Shown here one piece after another: positions 9,747 through 19,478 of a stretch of DNA of 64,000 nucleotides. The translations under genes were made by a program, and so were the position numbers. The stretch is from Nevskia sp. (GTDB lineage: Bacteria; Pseudomonadota; Gammaproteobacteria; Nevskiales; Nevskiaceae): NCBI GenBank assembly GCA_023229645.1, contig JALNYU010000002.1, positions 309,320-373,319 of the forward strand, in the 5' to 3' direction. Each line of letters begins with the position of its first letter. Positions within the stretch are counted from its first letter, which is position 1. The notes under the pieces are model-generated. The model saw only the letters and a list, made by a program, of their open reading frames with translations, ran no database searches and was not told the origin of the DNA.

Positions 9747-10472
9747 ATGACCAGCCCTCCACATTCCTTGCTGATCGTCGAAGACGATCAAGAAATCGGC
9801 AGCCTCGTGCGGGATTTACTCGTACGTGAAGGCTTTGATGTTCGTCTCGCTCGCAGCGGGATTGAGATGGATCAAAGCCTGAAGGCGCAGGGCCTACCAA
9901 CGATGCTGTTATTGGATTTGATGCTGCCGGGCGAGGACGGTTTTTCGATCTGCCGCCGGTTAAGAGCACAGCATGACATGCCGATTCTGATGTTGACCGC
10001 GAAAAGCGATGACATCGACCGCATCGTCGGCCTCGAACTCGGCGCGGACGACTATCTCTGCAAACCGTTCAATCCGCGTGAACTGCTGGCGCGGGTGCGC
10101 GCCATTCTGCGCCGCGCGGTGCCCGTGGCTGCCGCTGCCCCGACCGCAACCACCGAACGCCTGCACTTCGCCGGCTATACGTTCGAGCCAGCGATGCGCC
10201 GACTGTTGCGCGCCGATGCGAGTGAAGTGCCGCTGCTGACCGGGGATTTCGAGCTGCTACAAGTGTTTGTCGAACACCCGATGCGCGTGCTGACGCGCGA
10301 TCAGCTGATGGACTGGATCAAAGGCCGCAGCTGGGATGCGCTAGACCGCTCGATCGATGTCGCAATCTCGCGCTTGCGACGAAAAATAGAACCCGATGCC
10401 ACGGCGCCGTGTCTGATCAAAACCGTGCGCAATGGTGGCTATTTATTCGCGGTGCCGGTCGAACGCAGTTGA
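9747..10472 (+). CDS. OmpR/PhoB-family response regulator
   Basis: This 241-residue protein has a receiver domain with acidic residues VEDDQ at 11-15, the phosphoacceptor Asp57 in LLLDLMLPGEDG and the conserved lysine in DDYLCKPFNP. A C-terminal winged-helix DNA-binding domain follows (LLTGDFELLQVFVEHPMRVLTRDQL and SIDVAISRLRRKIE, shown in part). It acts in the cytoplasm as the output of the sensor kinase whose gene overlaps its end. The divergent EF-hand and repeat-protein genes are possible targets, judged only from position. Confidence 0.93.
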   Translation: MTSPPHSLLIVEDDQEIGSLVRDLLVREGFDVRLARSGIEMDQSLKAQGLPTMLLLDLMLPGEDGFSICRRLRAQHDMPILMLTAKSDDIDRIVGLELGADDYLCKPFNPRELLARVRAILRRAVPVAAAAPTATTERLHFAGYTFEPAMRRLLRADASEVPLLTGDFELLQVFVEHPMRVLTRDQLMDWIKGRSWDALDRSIDVAISRLRRKIEPDATAPCLIKTVRNGGYLFAVPVERS

Positions 10473-11824
10473 AGCTCAAGCGCAGTTTGATGCTGCAGGT
10501 CAGCCTTGTGCTGATCGGCGCGCTCGTACTTGTTACCGTTGTCGCGCTGGTGGCTTTTCGGCTACAGAATTTGCAGGACCGGCGCAATGGCTACCGTCTA
10601 CCGCTGCCGGCGCGCGTTGCGGCGATCGTGGGCAGCATTGAGCAGACGCCGCGTGAGCAATTACCGACTTTATTGGCAGCGCTAAATTCCTCAACGCTAT
10701 TGGTTTCCGTCGACGAGCAATCGCCGATTGCACCGGACCAACCGCGGGTGCGAATGCCGTTAATCGCCTGGGTAATCGACGATTATTTGAAAGCGCTAGG
10801 CGGGCGCAGCTTTGTCATCATCGCCGAGCGCGGCGCGGCATTGAAGTTGGCCAATCTGCGTCGCGAAAACGATTCGATCTTCGCGAATCGGCCGTTGACG
10901 CTGATCATTACACTCGCCGACGGTCGTTACGCCAGTATCGAACCGCGTGGCGACTTGCTCAGCTACTTACTCGGTCTGCGCCTAGTGCTCGGCGTTTTCT
11001 TCGCGTTGTTTACGATTGGCGGCTCGGCGCTGTGGTTGATCCGGCGCCAGATCCGGCCGCTCGTTGAGCTCGCCGGGGCGGTGGAACAGTTGGGTGATCG
11101 GCTGGATGCGCCGCCGCTGAGAGAAGCGGGTGCGGTCGAGGTTCGGCATCTCGTGGCTGCGTTGAATCGCATGCAAGCGCGGATCCGCACGCTGGTTGCG
11201 GCGCGCACACACTTAATGGCAGCGATCAGCCACGACCTTGGCACCTATTTAACCCGCTTGCGGCTGCGCGCCGAATTTATCGACGACCCGAGCCAACGGG
11301 AACGCGCCGCGCGTGACATCGAAGATATGCACGCGCTACTGCAGGACACGCTGACGTTGGCGCGGCTGGATCACGCCGATCGTAACGGCGCCGAACCGTT
11401 GGACCTTCGGGCGCTAGCGCAACGACAAGTTGAACTGCGCGCAGAGCAGGGTGCGCCAGCACGTCTGCGCGCTGGCGTCGCGGTGATGATATGCGGCCAC
11501 CGTGCGCCGTTAACGCGCTTATTGTCGAACTTGATCGACAACGCTCTGAAATATGGCGCCGAGGTTGATGTTCAGATCAACGCGGATGCTGAGCGCGTGG
11601 AGATCTTGGTTGAGGACCGTGGCCCTGGAATTCCGAATGAATTCCGTACGCTCGTGCTGGAGCCTTTTGCGCGGCTTGACGCCGCGCGTAACCTCGACCA
11701 GCCCGGCTCCGGGCTGGGTTTAGCGATCGCCGCCGAGGTCGTCCGCCTGCACCGCGGCGACATCCGTTTCGAAGATCGTGAAGGCGGCGGGCTTCGTGTG
11801 CGGGTCTCCCTGCCGCTTAAGTAA
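10469..11824 (+). CDS. sensor histidine kinase
   Basis: This inner-membrane kinase has a first transmembrane helix VSLVLIGALVLVTVVALVAF, a periplasmic sensor region of about 130 residues, a second helix LVLGVFFALFTIGGSALWL, HAMP, a HisKA domain with the phosphorylated His near residue 255 (AISHDLGTYL) and a HATPase with N box NLIDNALKYG and G boxes EDRGPGIP and GSGLGLAIA. The longest frame starts at GTG 10409, deep inside the regulator gene. TTG 10469 overlaps the regulator stop as TTGA and gives a normal N terminus of 451 aa. ATG 10490 is another option. Confidence 0.9.
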   Translation: MKLKRSLMLQVSLVLIGALVLVTVVALVAFRLQNLQDRRNGYRLPLPARVAAIVGSIEQTPREQLPTLLAALNSSTLLVSVDEQSPIAPDQPRVRMPLIAWVIDDYLKALGGRSFVIIAERGAALKLANLRRENDSIFANRPLTLIITLADGRYASIEPRGDLLSYLLGLRLVLGVFFALFTIGGSALWLIRRQIRPLVELAGAVEQLGDRLDAPPLREAGAVEVRHLVAALNRMQARIRTLVAARTHLMAAISHDLGTYLTRLRLRAEFIDDPSQRERAARDIEDMHALLQDTLTLARLDHADRNGAEPLDLRALAQRQVELRAEQGAPARLRAGVAVMICGHRAPLTRLLSNLIDNALKYGAEVDVQINADAERVEILVEDRGPGIPNEFRTLVLEPFARLDAARNLDQPGSGLGLAIAAEVVRLHRGDIRFEDREGGGLRVRVSLPLK

Positions 11825-13448
11825 TCACGCTCGGCGTTTTGCGTCCGGTTTGCTCAGCGATGCGGATTAGCTTATCGGCGATGATCGCCAGTGGCGCCAA
11901 CGCTTCGTTATTTTGCCAAGCGAGCGCGTCGACACCGGTTTCATAGCGCTCCAGATAGAGCCGTAACGTTGCGCCTTGGGTGCCAGTGCCGGATAAACGC
12001 AGAATGATGCGGGCCGCTTCGCCAAAAACGATGCGCAGGCCCTGTGCGGTGGCAACGCTGCCGTCGATTGGATCGGTATAGCTGAATTCATCCGCTTGGC
12101 TAATCGTCCATGCGCCATGGTGTTGGCCGATTAGGTTTGGGCTCGCCGTTTTTAGCTGCGCCATCACCGCGTTGGCCGTCGCGACGGGCAGGTCGTCGTA
12201 ATCGTGTCGCGCATAGTAGTGGCGGCCAAAGCGCTGCCAATGCGCTTGTGCGATCTGCTGCACGCTCATGCCGGTAACGGCCAGAATATTGAGCCAGGCC
12301 AGAACGGCCCAGAGGCCGTCTTTTTCGCGCGTGTGGCTGGACGAAGTCCCGAAGCTTTCTTCGCCGCATAAGGTCAGGCGGCCGGCATCAAGCAGATTGC
12401 AGAAAAACTTCCAGCCGGTGGGCGTTTCGTGGCATTCAACGCCGAGCGCGCGCGCCACTTGGTCAACCGCGCGGCAGGTCGGCATCGAGCGCGCCAAGCC
12501 TTTCAGGCGGCCTTTATAACCGGGGAGTTTGTCGAGATGCGCGGCGAGCATCGCCAGTGAATCGCCGGGCGAAATAAACAGGCCGCGCCCGAGAATCATG
12601 TTGCGGTCGCCGTCGCCATCGCTGGCGGCGATCAAGTCCGGCCCATCCGCGCTCATCGCCAGATCGTAAAGGTGCTTGGCGTAGATCAGATTGGGATCGG
12701 GATGGCCGTCACCAAAATCTTCGAGCGGACAGCCGTTCATCACACTGGTTTCTGGTGCGCCAAGCTGCTCGATGAAGATGCGCTTAGCGTAGGGCCCGGT
12801 GACGGCGTGCATCGCGTCAAAGCGCAGGCGGCCACCTTTCTTGAACCACTCTCGGATTCGATCGAAATCAAACAAGCTTTGCTGGAGGCGCGCATAGTCT
12901 TCGACGGAATCAACGACATCGACATCGGTATCGGCGATCTTCTGCGCGCCGCGCCGATCCAAGTCCAAGCTTGTGCCCTCGACGATGCGGTAGCGGGTCA
13001 GCTGCGTGCTTTGTTCGTAAATCTTCCCGGTCAGTGTTTCTGAGGCCTGACCGCCGCCGGCAATATTGAATTTGATACCAAAATCGCCGTCAGGGCCCGC
13101 CGGGTTATGGCTGGCAGTGAATAACAAGCCGCCGGCTGCATGATGCAAGCGGATCAGATGCGACGCCGCTGGCGTCGACAAAATTCCACCTTGGCCAACG
13201 ATGATTTTGCGGACGCCATTGGCCGCGGCCATCGCAATCGCGGTTTGAATCGCTTCTCGGTTGTGATAACGGCCGTCGCCACCGATGATCAACGTGGCGC
13301 CGCGTAGGCTGGTTTCGACATCGAAGATCGACTGCAGAAAATTTTCCAGGTAGTGCGGCTGCTGAAACACCGCCACCTTTTTGCGTAGTCCAGCGGTACC
13401 GGATTTCTGATCCTGGTAGGGGCGGGTCGGGATCTCGCGAATAGGCAT
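11817..13448 (-). CDS. pgm: phosphoglucomutase (alpha-D-glucose-1-phosphate / glucose-6-phosphate)
   Basis: This 543-residue cytoplasmic enzyme interconverts glucose 1- and 6-phosphate for glycogen and cell-surface sugar synthesis. The active-site serine is at about residue 113 in TASHNPAGPDGDFGIKFN, the metal loop is DGDGDRN, the sugar loop is CGEESFGTSS, and the phosphate-binding end is LRLSGTGTQGATLRLYLE. The length matches the long Pgm class. It ends 8 bases inside the end of the sensor kinase gene on the opposite strand. Confidence 0.95.
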   Translation of the reverse strand: MPIREIPTRPYQDQKSGTAGLRKKVAVFQQPHYLENFLQSIFDVETSLRGATLIIGGDGRYHNREAIQTAIAMAAANGVRKIIVGQGGILSTPAASHLIRLHHAAGGLLFTASHNPAGPDGDFGIKFNIAGGGQASETLTGKIYEQSTQLTRYRIVEGTSLDLDRRGAQKIADTDVDVVDSVEDYARLQQSLFDFDRIREWFKKGGRLRFDAMHAVTGPYAKRIFIEQLGAPETSVMNGCPLEDFGDGHPDPNLIYAKHLYDLAMSADGPDLIAASDGDGDRNMILGRGLFISPGDSLAMLAAHLDKLPGYKGRLKGLARSMPTCRAVDQVARALGVECHETPTGWKFFCNLLDAGRLTLCGEESFGTSSSHTREKDGLWAVLAWLNILAVTGMSVQQIAQAHWQRFGRHYYARHDYDDLPVATANAVMAQLKTASPNLIGQHHGAWTISQADEFSYTDPIDGSVATAQGLRIVFGEAARIILRLSGTGTQGATLRLYLERYETGVDALAWQNNEALAPLAIIADKLIRIAEQTGRKTPSVIT

Positions 13449-13518
13449 TGCGTTTTATTTTCCGGAACTTGGCACACACGCGTTGTGGCGCACTCGGGCG
13501 GTATCTTATAGTCCGCCC

Positions 13519-14013
13519 ATGCAAACCGGCACCATCACAATTGACCCCTGTCCCTGTTGCGGCCAACCGCGGCGGATTACCCACCTGCTCGACCTTTACG
13601 AGCGGAACTATCGGCTGCTCGAACGGCTGGTACCTGAGCTGAATCTGCCGTTTGAGCGCGTCGTTTCGCGTTCAAACTCTGACTTGCCGCTGGTACTAAC
13701 CGTTGTCGAGCGCGCGCCGTACACCTCCGAACTGCGCCTGACCTACGAATTCACCGGTCCCGACGGCGAAAAGCGGCTAGAGCCCGACATGTGGATCAAG
13801 GTTTACCGCGACGCCCGTGTTGCCGAAGCCTTGCGCTGCGGCCAACGCCAGGAATGGCTCGCTAAAATTTTTGGCGATGCGCGCGCGCATGACTACCTGC
13901 ATGATCAATGGGGGCGTAACCACACCCTCGCCAAATGGCTCGAATACCTGCTCGATCACGGTCATGGGTTTTCGATTGCGGCTAGGCCGCGGAACATCGC
14001 GCCGAATCTTTAG
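13519..14013 (+). CDS. yqiB: DUF1249 family protein (YqiB)
   Basis: This 164-residue cytoplasmic protein of unknown function is found across gammaproteobacteria. It contains the family pattern LYERNYRLLERLVPEL near the N terminus, then LTVVERAPYTSELRL, and ends with the conserved AKWLEYLLDHGHG segment. An additional N-terminal CPCC motif (DPCPCCGQP) could bind metal. ATG 13519 is preferred to the longer start at 13483. It is the last housekeeping gene before the AT-rich island. Confidence 0.82.
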   Translation: MQTGTITIDPCPCCGQPRRITHLLDLYERNYRLLERLVPELNLPFERVVSRSNSDLPLVLTVVERAPYTSELRLTYEFTGPDGEKRLEPDMWIKVYRDARVAEALRCGQRQEWLAKIFGDARAHDYLHDQWGRNHTLAKWLEYLLDHGHGFSIAARPRNIAPNL

Positions 14014-14985
14014 GGCTGAGCAAACCCCAGCCCGCATGGGTTTTCCGAAGATCACCACGGCTTCGAAACGCGGAACGTAGGCAGGCTCAGCTGCGCGGGG
14101 CTAGCTGAAAATAATTCGGTCGCCGCACCGGCGGTCGATAGTGGTTATTGCAACATCGACGGTGAGGACAGCGATGATCCATCGGTTCAATGATCGCAAT
14201 CGTGTGCGTGAATCACGCTTTTTCTATCACAGGGCGCTTTACCGCATATAGAGCAAATGCTACCGACCGTCGTTGGTAACCCCAGTTTTTAAATGGCGGG
14301 GTTTATGAGTCGTTAATGTCCTATTTAGCCCGGAACGATAAGTACGCCATTTGACGCACGAAATATAGTTGTAGCGCTTGAAATCTATTGTTGGGCCTTG
14401 CGATAGCGCCCAGGAATTAGCCGGCCCTGACGCATTTTATGTTTTCAACACATTATTTTTACTGAACTTTTCAAGTTATCTTCTTGTCTGGCACAGCTGC
14501 GTTGGACAACGGAAATAATTATTGCCTATTTTGCAAATCGACATAATCGAATGTTGAGTCCAACGGCATATGGAGATAATTAATCTCTATTTTTCGATTT
14601 TTTGCCGAAGCGCTATTTATTCCACTTTTATTAGATCGCTACATTTCTTTTAACGCTAAAGCTGCTTGATAAAATCCATAAATTGGTGTATCACGGAATG
14701 GGGAAATTGAGCAAGGAAGCCAATGCGCATGTACGGCCCAAACAGTGATCAACTTTTTCTGAGGATCGCGTCGTTTGTTGCATGTGCGGTCGACGCGTCT
14801 TTTGACACTGCGCGCAATCGTCGAGGGCATCAGTCCTTATGTAGCGTAGGCGCAGGTCAGAATTTTGGTCTGATACGCCAACGGCGCCCTACTCTAATCA
14901 ATAGGCTCGATAGAGCAGTATTGACCTCGTCTAATGGTTACCCAAAACAAATATTCAAACACTCCAAGAGCAGGCCTGTCCGGTA
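14014..14985. other. AT-rich intergenic region at left edge of RiPP island
   Basis: About 970 bases separate yqiB from the CobS-like gene. From roughly 14,240 to 14,700 the DNA is clearly richer in A and T than the flanks. I find no tRNA, no repeat matching the other side of the island and no well-supported gene. One weak frame is listed separately. The promoter for the CobS-CobT-cyclase operon must lie here. Confidence 0.5.
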
Positions 14986-14986
14986 A
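14729..14986 (+). CDS. possible small protein upstream of the CobS-like gene
   Basis: An 85-residue frame starts at ATG 14729, nine bases after AAGGAAG (a second ATG is at 14723). Its stop overlaps the CobS-like start as TAATG, which suggests translational coupling. The sequence (MYGPNSDQLFLRIASF at the start, basic C terminus) matches no family I know and lacks lasso-leader features. It may be only a leader frame or chance. Confidence 0.22.
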   Translation: MYGPNSDQLFLRIASFVACAVDASFDTARNRRGHQSLCSVGAGQNFGLIRQRRPTLINRLDRAVLTSSNGYPKQIFKHSKSRPVR

Positions 14987-15948
14987 TGCAAGCCCAATCG
15001 TTGGGGCCCGATACCGCATGTAATAGTCAAAAAGCCTTTGGCTTGCAAATGCCATGGACCATCCCAGCGTTTAGCCACGCTGAGGAACACGTACCGGAGC
15101 TCGATCCGCATTATCTTTTTGTGCCGGAGGTTTGCAGCGCGATTCTAATGGGCTTTGCACACGACCGGCACGTCTATGTTCATGGCCCGCATGGGAGTGG
15201 GAAATCGTCGCATATTGAACAAGTCGCGGCGCGCCTGAATTGGCCTTGTATCCGGGTCAATCTGGACGGACATGTCACGCGCTCTGACCTTATCGGTCGC
15301 GATATGGTGGTGCTGCGCGATGGCAAGCAAATCACTGAGTTTGTCCCCGGAATTCTCGTTTGGGCGCTAGAGCGTCCGGTTGCTTTGATCTTTGACGAAT
15401 ACGACGCTGGACGGCCAGACGTTATGTTTGTCATTCACCGGCTGCTCGAAGCAAATGGCCGTCTTACGTTGCTCGATCAGAATCGTGTCATCGTTCCACA
15501 TCCGGCGTTTCGCCTTTTTGCTACGGCGAATACGGTGGGTTTGGGGGATGGTGCAGGTCTGTATGCGGGAACGCAGGTATTGAATCAGGCTCAGCTTGAT
15601 CGTTGGCCGGTCGTCGCCGAACTCGACTATCTCGGCGCTGACCAAGAGCTGGCAATTTTGCAAAGCCGGATTCCAGAGCTTGACTGCGCAATGGCAGCAG
15701 GAATGGTTGCGCTTACCAGACTCTGCCGGCGAGCATTCCAAAATGGTGATCTATCGACGCTAATGTCGTTGCGAACACTGCTCGCATGGGCTGAAAACCA
15801 GCGTTTATTACGGGATTGCGCCACGGCCTTTAAGCTGGCATTCGTCAATCGCTGCGACGAGCCAGAACGCGCGTTAATTGGCGAATTTTATCAACGCTGC
15901 TTTGAGGAAGAACTTTCTCTGGCGGACGACGATGCTGGATTATTCTAA
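14986..15948 (+). CDS. CobS-like AAA+ ATPase (MoxR/cobaltochelatase small subunit family)
   Basis: This 320-residue AAA+ protein closely follows the alphaproteobacterial CobS pattern: a DPHYLFVPE segment, Walker A HGPHGSGKSS, then EQVAARLNWPCIRVNLDGH, Walker B ALIFDEYDAGRPDVMFV, and sensor region RLFATANTVGLGDGAGLY followed by LNQAQLDRW. In cobaltochelatase, CobS and CobT form a ring that drives cobalt insertion by CobN. No cobN is in this window. Here the gene overlaps a CobT-like gene, which in turn overlaps a lasso-cyclase-like gene, so the pair has probably been recruited to the peptide pathway (inference). Family membership is very likely; the role is not known. Confidence 0.9.
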   Translation: MQAQSLGPDTACNSQKAFGLQMPWTIPAFSHAEEHVPELDPHYLFVPEVCSAILMGFAHDRHVYVHGPHGSGKSSHIEQVAARLNWPCIRVNLDGHVTRSDLIGRDMVVLRDGKQITEFVPGILVWALERPVALIFDEYDAGRPDVMFVIHRLLEANGRLTLLDQNRVIVPHPAFRLFATANTVGLGDGAGLYAGTQVLNQAQLDRWPVVAELDYLGADQELAILQSRIPELDCAMAAGMVALTRLCRRAFQNGDLSTLMSLRTLLAWAENQRLLRDCATAFKLAFVNRCDEPERALIGEFYQRCFEEELSLADDDAGLF

Positions 15949-17512
15949 TCGCCTAACTACGGCGGTGGCGTGGTCAAGAACCTATGCCAACCGTGGCATT
16001 ACAACCCCGGTTCCGGCTGTGCTGCAACGTTTGGATTGCAGTGTCCGAAATGGCAGTGACGCAGTGGCGGCTTGGCTGCGCTGGCATGATACGACCCAAG
16101 ACACGTATTTTTCACGGCAGGCCTGGCCTTGGTACGTTGTTTTAGAGCAGGCGCGCGTCGAAACCTTGGCCAGCCGCCATTTGCCCGGAATCCGTAGCAA
16201 TCTTGATTCCGCCGATACCATTACGGGGTCCCAAGCCCAGGCCGGAGCCTTGTACCGGGCGGCGAGGGCGATCTTTTCCGACGATCAATCGGCAGCGATT
16301 CAACTATCTTCTGTTTCTGTGGCGCTCGCAGACGTTATTGGTAAAACACTGCATGATGCCCGGGGCGCGTTGAGCGACGGGGCGCGATTCGCAGCAATCG
16401 TCCTGCCGCTTATACAGCGCTTAATGGTCGAGATTGACTCAAGCGCTAGCGCTGAAATGGCGGCGCTCGCGCTTCCGTTATGTTCGGCGTCGCCGATACA
16501 TGATGCGAATGCGTTCAGTGAAAGCGATGATGCAGAGGATTCCACGGATGGGATTGAGCCTGAATTACTGGCACGGGATTATCCGGGATATCGAGTGTAT
16601 TCCTCACGGTGGGACGAGACGCTACCTGCGGCTCACTATTACCGCAGTGACGACGCTGCTGCGCTGCAATTTCTCGGCGAGCGGTGTACGCGGCGATCGC
16701 GGCAGTTGGCGCGCCGTCTGCAGCGTGAATTGGTCGTCGCGCATTTGCGCCGTTGGTCCTTCGACGAAGAGGACGGAAGCCTCGATAGTCGGCGGCTGGC
16801 CCGGCTGATAGCACCTGGTGGGCGCATCGACGTCTTTCGTAAAGAAAGCGAAAAGCCGATACCGGAAGCCTGCGTGCTCCTGTTGGTCGACCAGTCCGGA
16901 TCGATGCAAGGCGAACGCCAGCAGATGGCAGTGCTTGCAATCGATCTCGCCGTTCATTCCCTAGAGATCTGCGGCATACGCTGTGAAGTTCTCGGGTATA
17001 CCACGCGATATCGGGCTGATAACCCGCTTTGCCGGTCTTGGCGGGATGCGGGGGCGCCCAGCGCGCCAGGCCGCCTCAATGCGGTGCGTCACATCGTGTA
17101 TAAAACTGCCAGCCAACCTTGGCGGCGATGTCGGTATACATTGGGTTTGATGTTGCGAGCGGGTTTCGGTAAAGAAAACATCGATGGCGAAGCGCTGGAT
17201 TGGGCTGCACGCCGCCTCGCTGCGCGACCCGAGCCACGCAAGATTTTGGTGGTCTTATCGGATGGGGCCCCGTGCGATGAGTCTACCCAACACGCAAATG
17301 GCCGCGCCTTTCTTGATGCGCATCTCCGTGCCGTCATTAAAGCCGTCGAAGCTTCGCCGGTGCGCGTGGCGGCGATCGGCACCGGTCATCACGTCGGGCG
17401 TTATTACCGAAACGCGTTGACCCTGCGTGGCGTCGATGGGGTAGCCGATGTTCTATTCGGCCATCTGGGGGCATTGCTAACCCGGGCCAACATGTCTGAG
17501 CATGCCCAATGA
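15932..17512 (+). CDS. CobT-like VWA domain protein
   Basis: This 526-residue protein carries a C-terminal von Willebrand A domain with the metal site VLLLVDQSGSMQGERQ. The CobT-specific stretches APGRLNAVRHIVYK, PWRRCRYTLGLMLR, KENIDGEALDWAARRLAARP and LVVLSDGAPCDEST make it a clear homologue of the cobaltochelatase CobT subunit. The acidic middle part (SESDDAEDSTDGIE) also resembles CobT. ATG 15932 overlaps the CobS-like stop by 17 bases. The longer frame from TTG 15878 is less likely. Its own stop overlaps the cyclase start by 4 bases (ATGA), so all three proteins are likely made together. Confidence 0.88.
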   Translation: MLDYSNRLTTAVAWSRTYANRGITTPVPAVLQRLDCSVRNGSDAVAAWLRWHDTTQDTYFSRQAWPWYVVLEQARVETLASRHLPGIRSNLDSADTITGSQAQAGALYRAARAIFSDDQSAAIQLSSVSVALADVIGKTLHDARGALSDGARFAAIVLPLIQRLMVEIDSSASAEMAALALPLCSASPIHDANAFSESDDAEDSTDGIEPELLARDYPGYRVYSSRWDETLPAAHYYRSDDAAALQFLGERCTRRSRQLARRLQRELVVAHLRRWSFDEEDGSLDSRRLARLIAPGGRIDVFRKESEKPIPEACVLLLVDQSGSMQGERQQMAVLAIDLAVHSLEICGIRCEVLGYTTRYRADNPLCRSWRDAGAPSAPGRLNAVRHIVYKTASQPWRRCRYTLGLMLRAGFGKENIDGEALDWAARRLAARPEPRKILVVLSDGAPCDESTQHANGRAFLDAHLRAVIKAVEASPVRVAAIGTGHHVGRYYRNALTLRGVDGVADVLFGHLGALLTRANMSEHAQ

Positions 17513-19446
17513 GCGCAATTGCTGGAATAGTCAGTTTGAACGATCAAGCCGTCGACCGGGTGACGTTGGAGCGCATGGAATCATTACTGCAACCCTACGG
17601 TCGTGACGCTCAGCATCATTTGCAATATGGCGCCATCGGCTTGATTCGCACGCTGCTACGCACGACGCCTGAAGATAGTTTTGACCATCAGCCGTTGCTG
17701 CATCGCGCTAGCGGATTCGCGCTGCTCTTTGATGGTCGGCTGGATAACCGAGATGAGCTAATCGAGGAACTGGGCTTGTCAACGCGCGAGGCGCTGATTC
17801 TGGCTGACAGCGCAATTGTCCTTCATGCCTGCTTAAAATGGGATGTTGATGCCGTTACACATTTGATCGGCGATTTCGCATTGGCTTGCTGGTCATCCCA
17901 AAAAAAGCGCCTATGGTTAGCGCGTGATCCCCTGGGGTTTCGACCGTTGTTCTGGCATCGTCAGCCGAATTTTTTTGCGTTTGCGACGCTGCCCAAAGCG
18001 CTGTTCGCAATTCCCGGTGTACCGAGAGCGCTATGTGAGGAGCGCTTGTCAGACTTGTTGAGCCTGATTCCCATGATCGGGCCAGAATCTTTTTTTAAAG
18101 ACGTTTATCGGGTAGAGCCGGGTCAACTGCTAGTTTTAGAAGACGGTCGCATTACCACGCGTTTTTATCATCGCTTCGATCCTAAGTACGAGCTACATCT
18201 GCGCAGTGACGCGGACTATTTAGAGGCGTTCCAAGACCTTACTGGCCGCGCCATCGCCTGTCGGCTTCGCGCATCTACACCTATTGCGTCGCACCTTAGT
18301 TCCGGCTTTGATAGTTCGACAGTAACCGCATTGGCGGCGAGCAGACTTTCCGCTCGAAACACACCTTTGGTGGCGTATACCGCGGTGCCGCGTGAGGGTT
18401 TCGACGGTCCGGTGCCGCGTGGGAGTCATTCGGATGAAGGGCCTGCTGCAAGTGCGTTGGCGCGCCGCTTCGCAAACATTGAGCATGTCTTAATCCGCTC
18501 TGGCAGCGCATCGCCGCTTGATAACTTGCAAAGCGACACCGAAAACCTGGACCGCGCGCCGCTTAACCCCTGCAATGCTATATGGGTTGACGCGATCAAT
18601 GTCGATGCTGCGAGACGCGGTATCAAGGTCATGCTCATCGGTCAGATGGGCAATTTCAGCATTTCATACACCGGCGAGCAGTATTTGCCGACGTTAGTTA
18701 GACAGGGACGCTGGCGGCGTTGGTTGCATGAGGCCACTGCGCTGCACCGGGCCGAGCCAGGGCAACGCTGGCGACACATCATCGCGTCTTCCGTAGGGCC
18801 GTATGTGCCACCTCTTATCTGGGAGCGCCTAACAAAATCACGGGGTCGAGAGCATCCTTTTAGTCGCTACTGCGCGATCAATCCACAATTTATGGCGCGT
18901 ATAGACACGCCCGCTCGTGCGCGTAGAGCCGCTTGGGACGTCAGTAATCGGCCTTGGGCGGATGGGCGGCGTATGCGTATCGCCGGATTGCAACGGATCG
19001 ATTTCGGTGAGCAATCAGCGAGTGTCAATGCTGTTGGCCTCGAGTTCCGCGATCCCACGTGCGATCTTAGGCTGATTGAATTCTGCCTCGCGGTCCCAGG
19101 GCATCAGTACTTACGCAACGGCCAACGACGTTGGCTCCTGCAACGCCTCATGCAAGATGTACTGCCACCTGAAATCTTATATGCGCGTACGCGTGGTCTA
19201 CAAGCGGCCGATTGGTTCGAAAACGCAGGTGAATCGCTGCCAAGACTAAGAGATGAATTACAGCGAATGAAAGAAAACAGCGCGATCCGCAGCTATCTGG
19301 ATCTGGATTCCATGATGACCGCGATCGATACCTGGCCAACCTCAGGCTGGGAACGACAAGAGACCATCATGACCTATCGTTTGAAATTGCTGCGTGGCAT
19401 CGCAGCAGGCACATTTATTCGCTATGTCGAGGAAAGCAATCAGTAG
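17509..19446 (+). CDS. asparagine-synthetase-like lasso peptide cyclase (C protein)
   Basis: This 645-residue protein has an N-terminal class II glutamine-amidotransferase-like domain and a C-terminal ATP-pyrophosphatase domain with SSGFDSS at residues 264-270. It begins MSAIAGI, without the cysteine that starts true asparagine synthetases. This is expected of lasso cyclases, which adenylate an Asp or Glu side chain and close a ring with the core N terminus rather than use glutamine. Nearby precursor, B1 and B2 genes support that role. The ATGA overlap with the CobT-like gene shows an operon. An unrelated amide ligase is the main alternative. Confidence 0.82.
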   Translation: MSAIAGIVSLNDQAVDRVTLERMESLLQPYGRDAQHHLQYGAIGLIRTLLRTTPEDSFDHQPLLHRASGFALLFDGRLDNRDELIEELGLSTREALILADSAIVLHACLKWDVDAVTHLIGDFALACWSSQKKRLWLARDPLGFRPLFWHRQPNFFAFATLPKALFAIPGVPRALCEERLSDLLSLIPMIGPESFFKDVYRVEPGQLLVLEDGRITTRFYHRFDPKYELHLRSDADYLEAFQDLTGRAIACRLRASTPIASHLSSGFDSSTVTALAASRLSARNTPLVAYTAVPREGFDGPVPRGSHSDEGPAASALARRFANIEHVLIRSGSASPLDNLQSDTENLDRAPLNPCNAIWVDAINVDAARRGIKVMLIGQMGNFSISYTGEQYLPTLVRQGRWRRWLHEATALHRAEPGQRWRHIIASSVGPYVPPLIWERLTKSRGREHPFSRYCAINPQFMARIDTPARARRAAWDVSNRPWADGRRMRIAGLQRIDFGEQSASVNAVGLEFRDPTCDLRLIEFCLAVPGHQYLRNGQRRWLLQRLMQDVLPPEILYARTRGLQAADWFENAGESLPRLRDELQRMKENSAIRSYLDLDSMMTAIDTWPTSGWERQETIMTYRLKLLRGIAAGTFIRYVEESNQ

Positions 19447-19478
19447 CGCCGGGCCAACATTAATGCACATCGGAAAAA

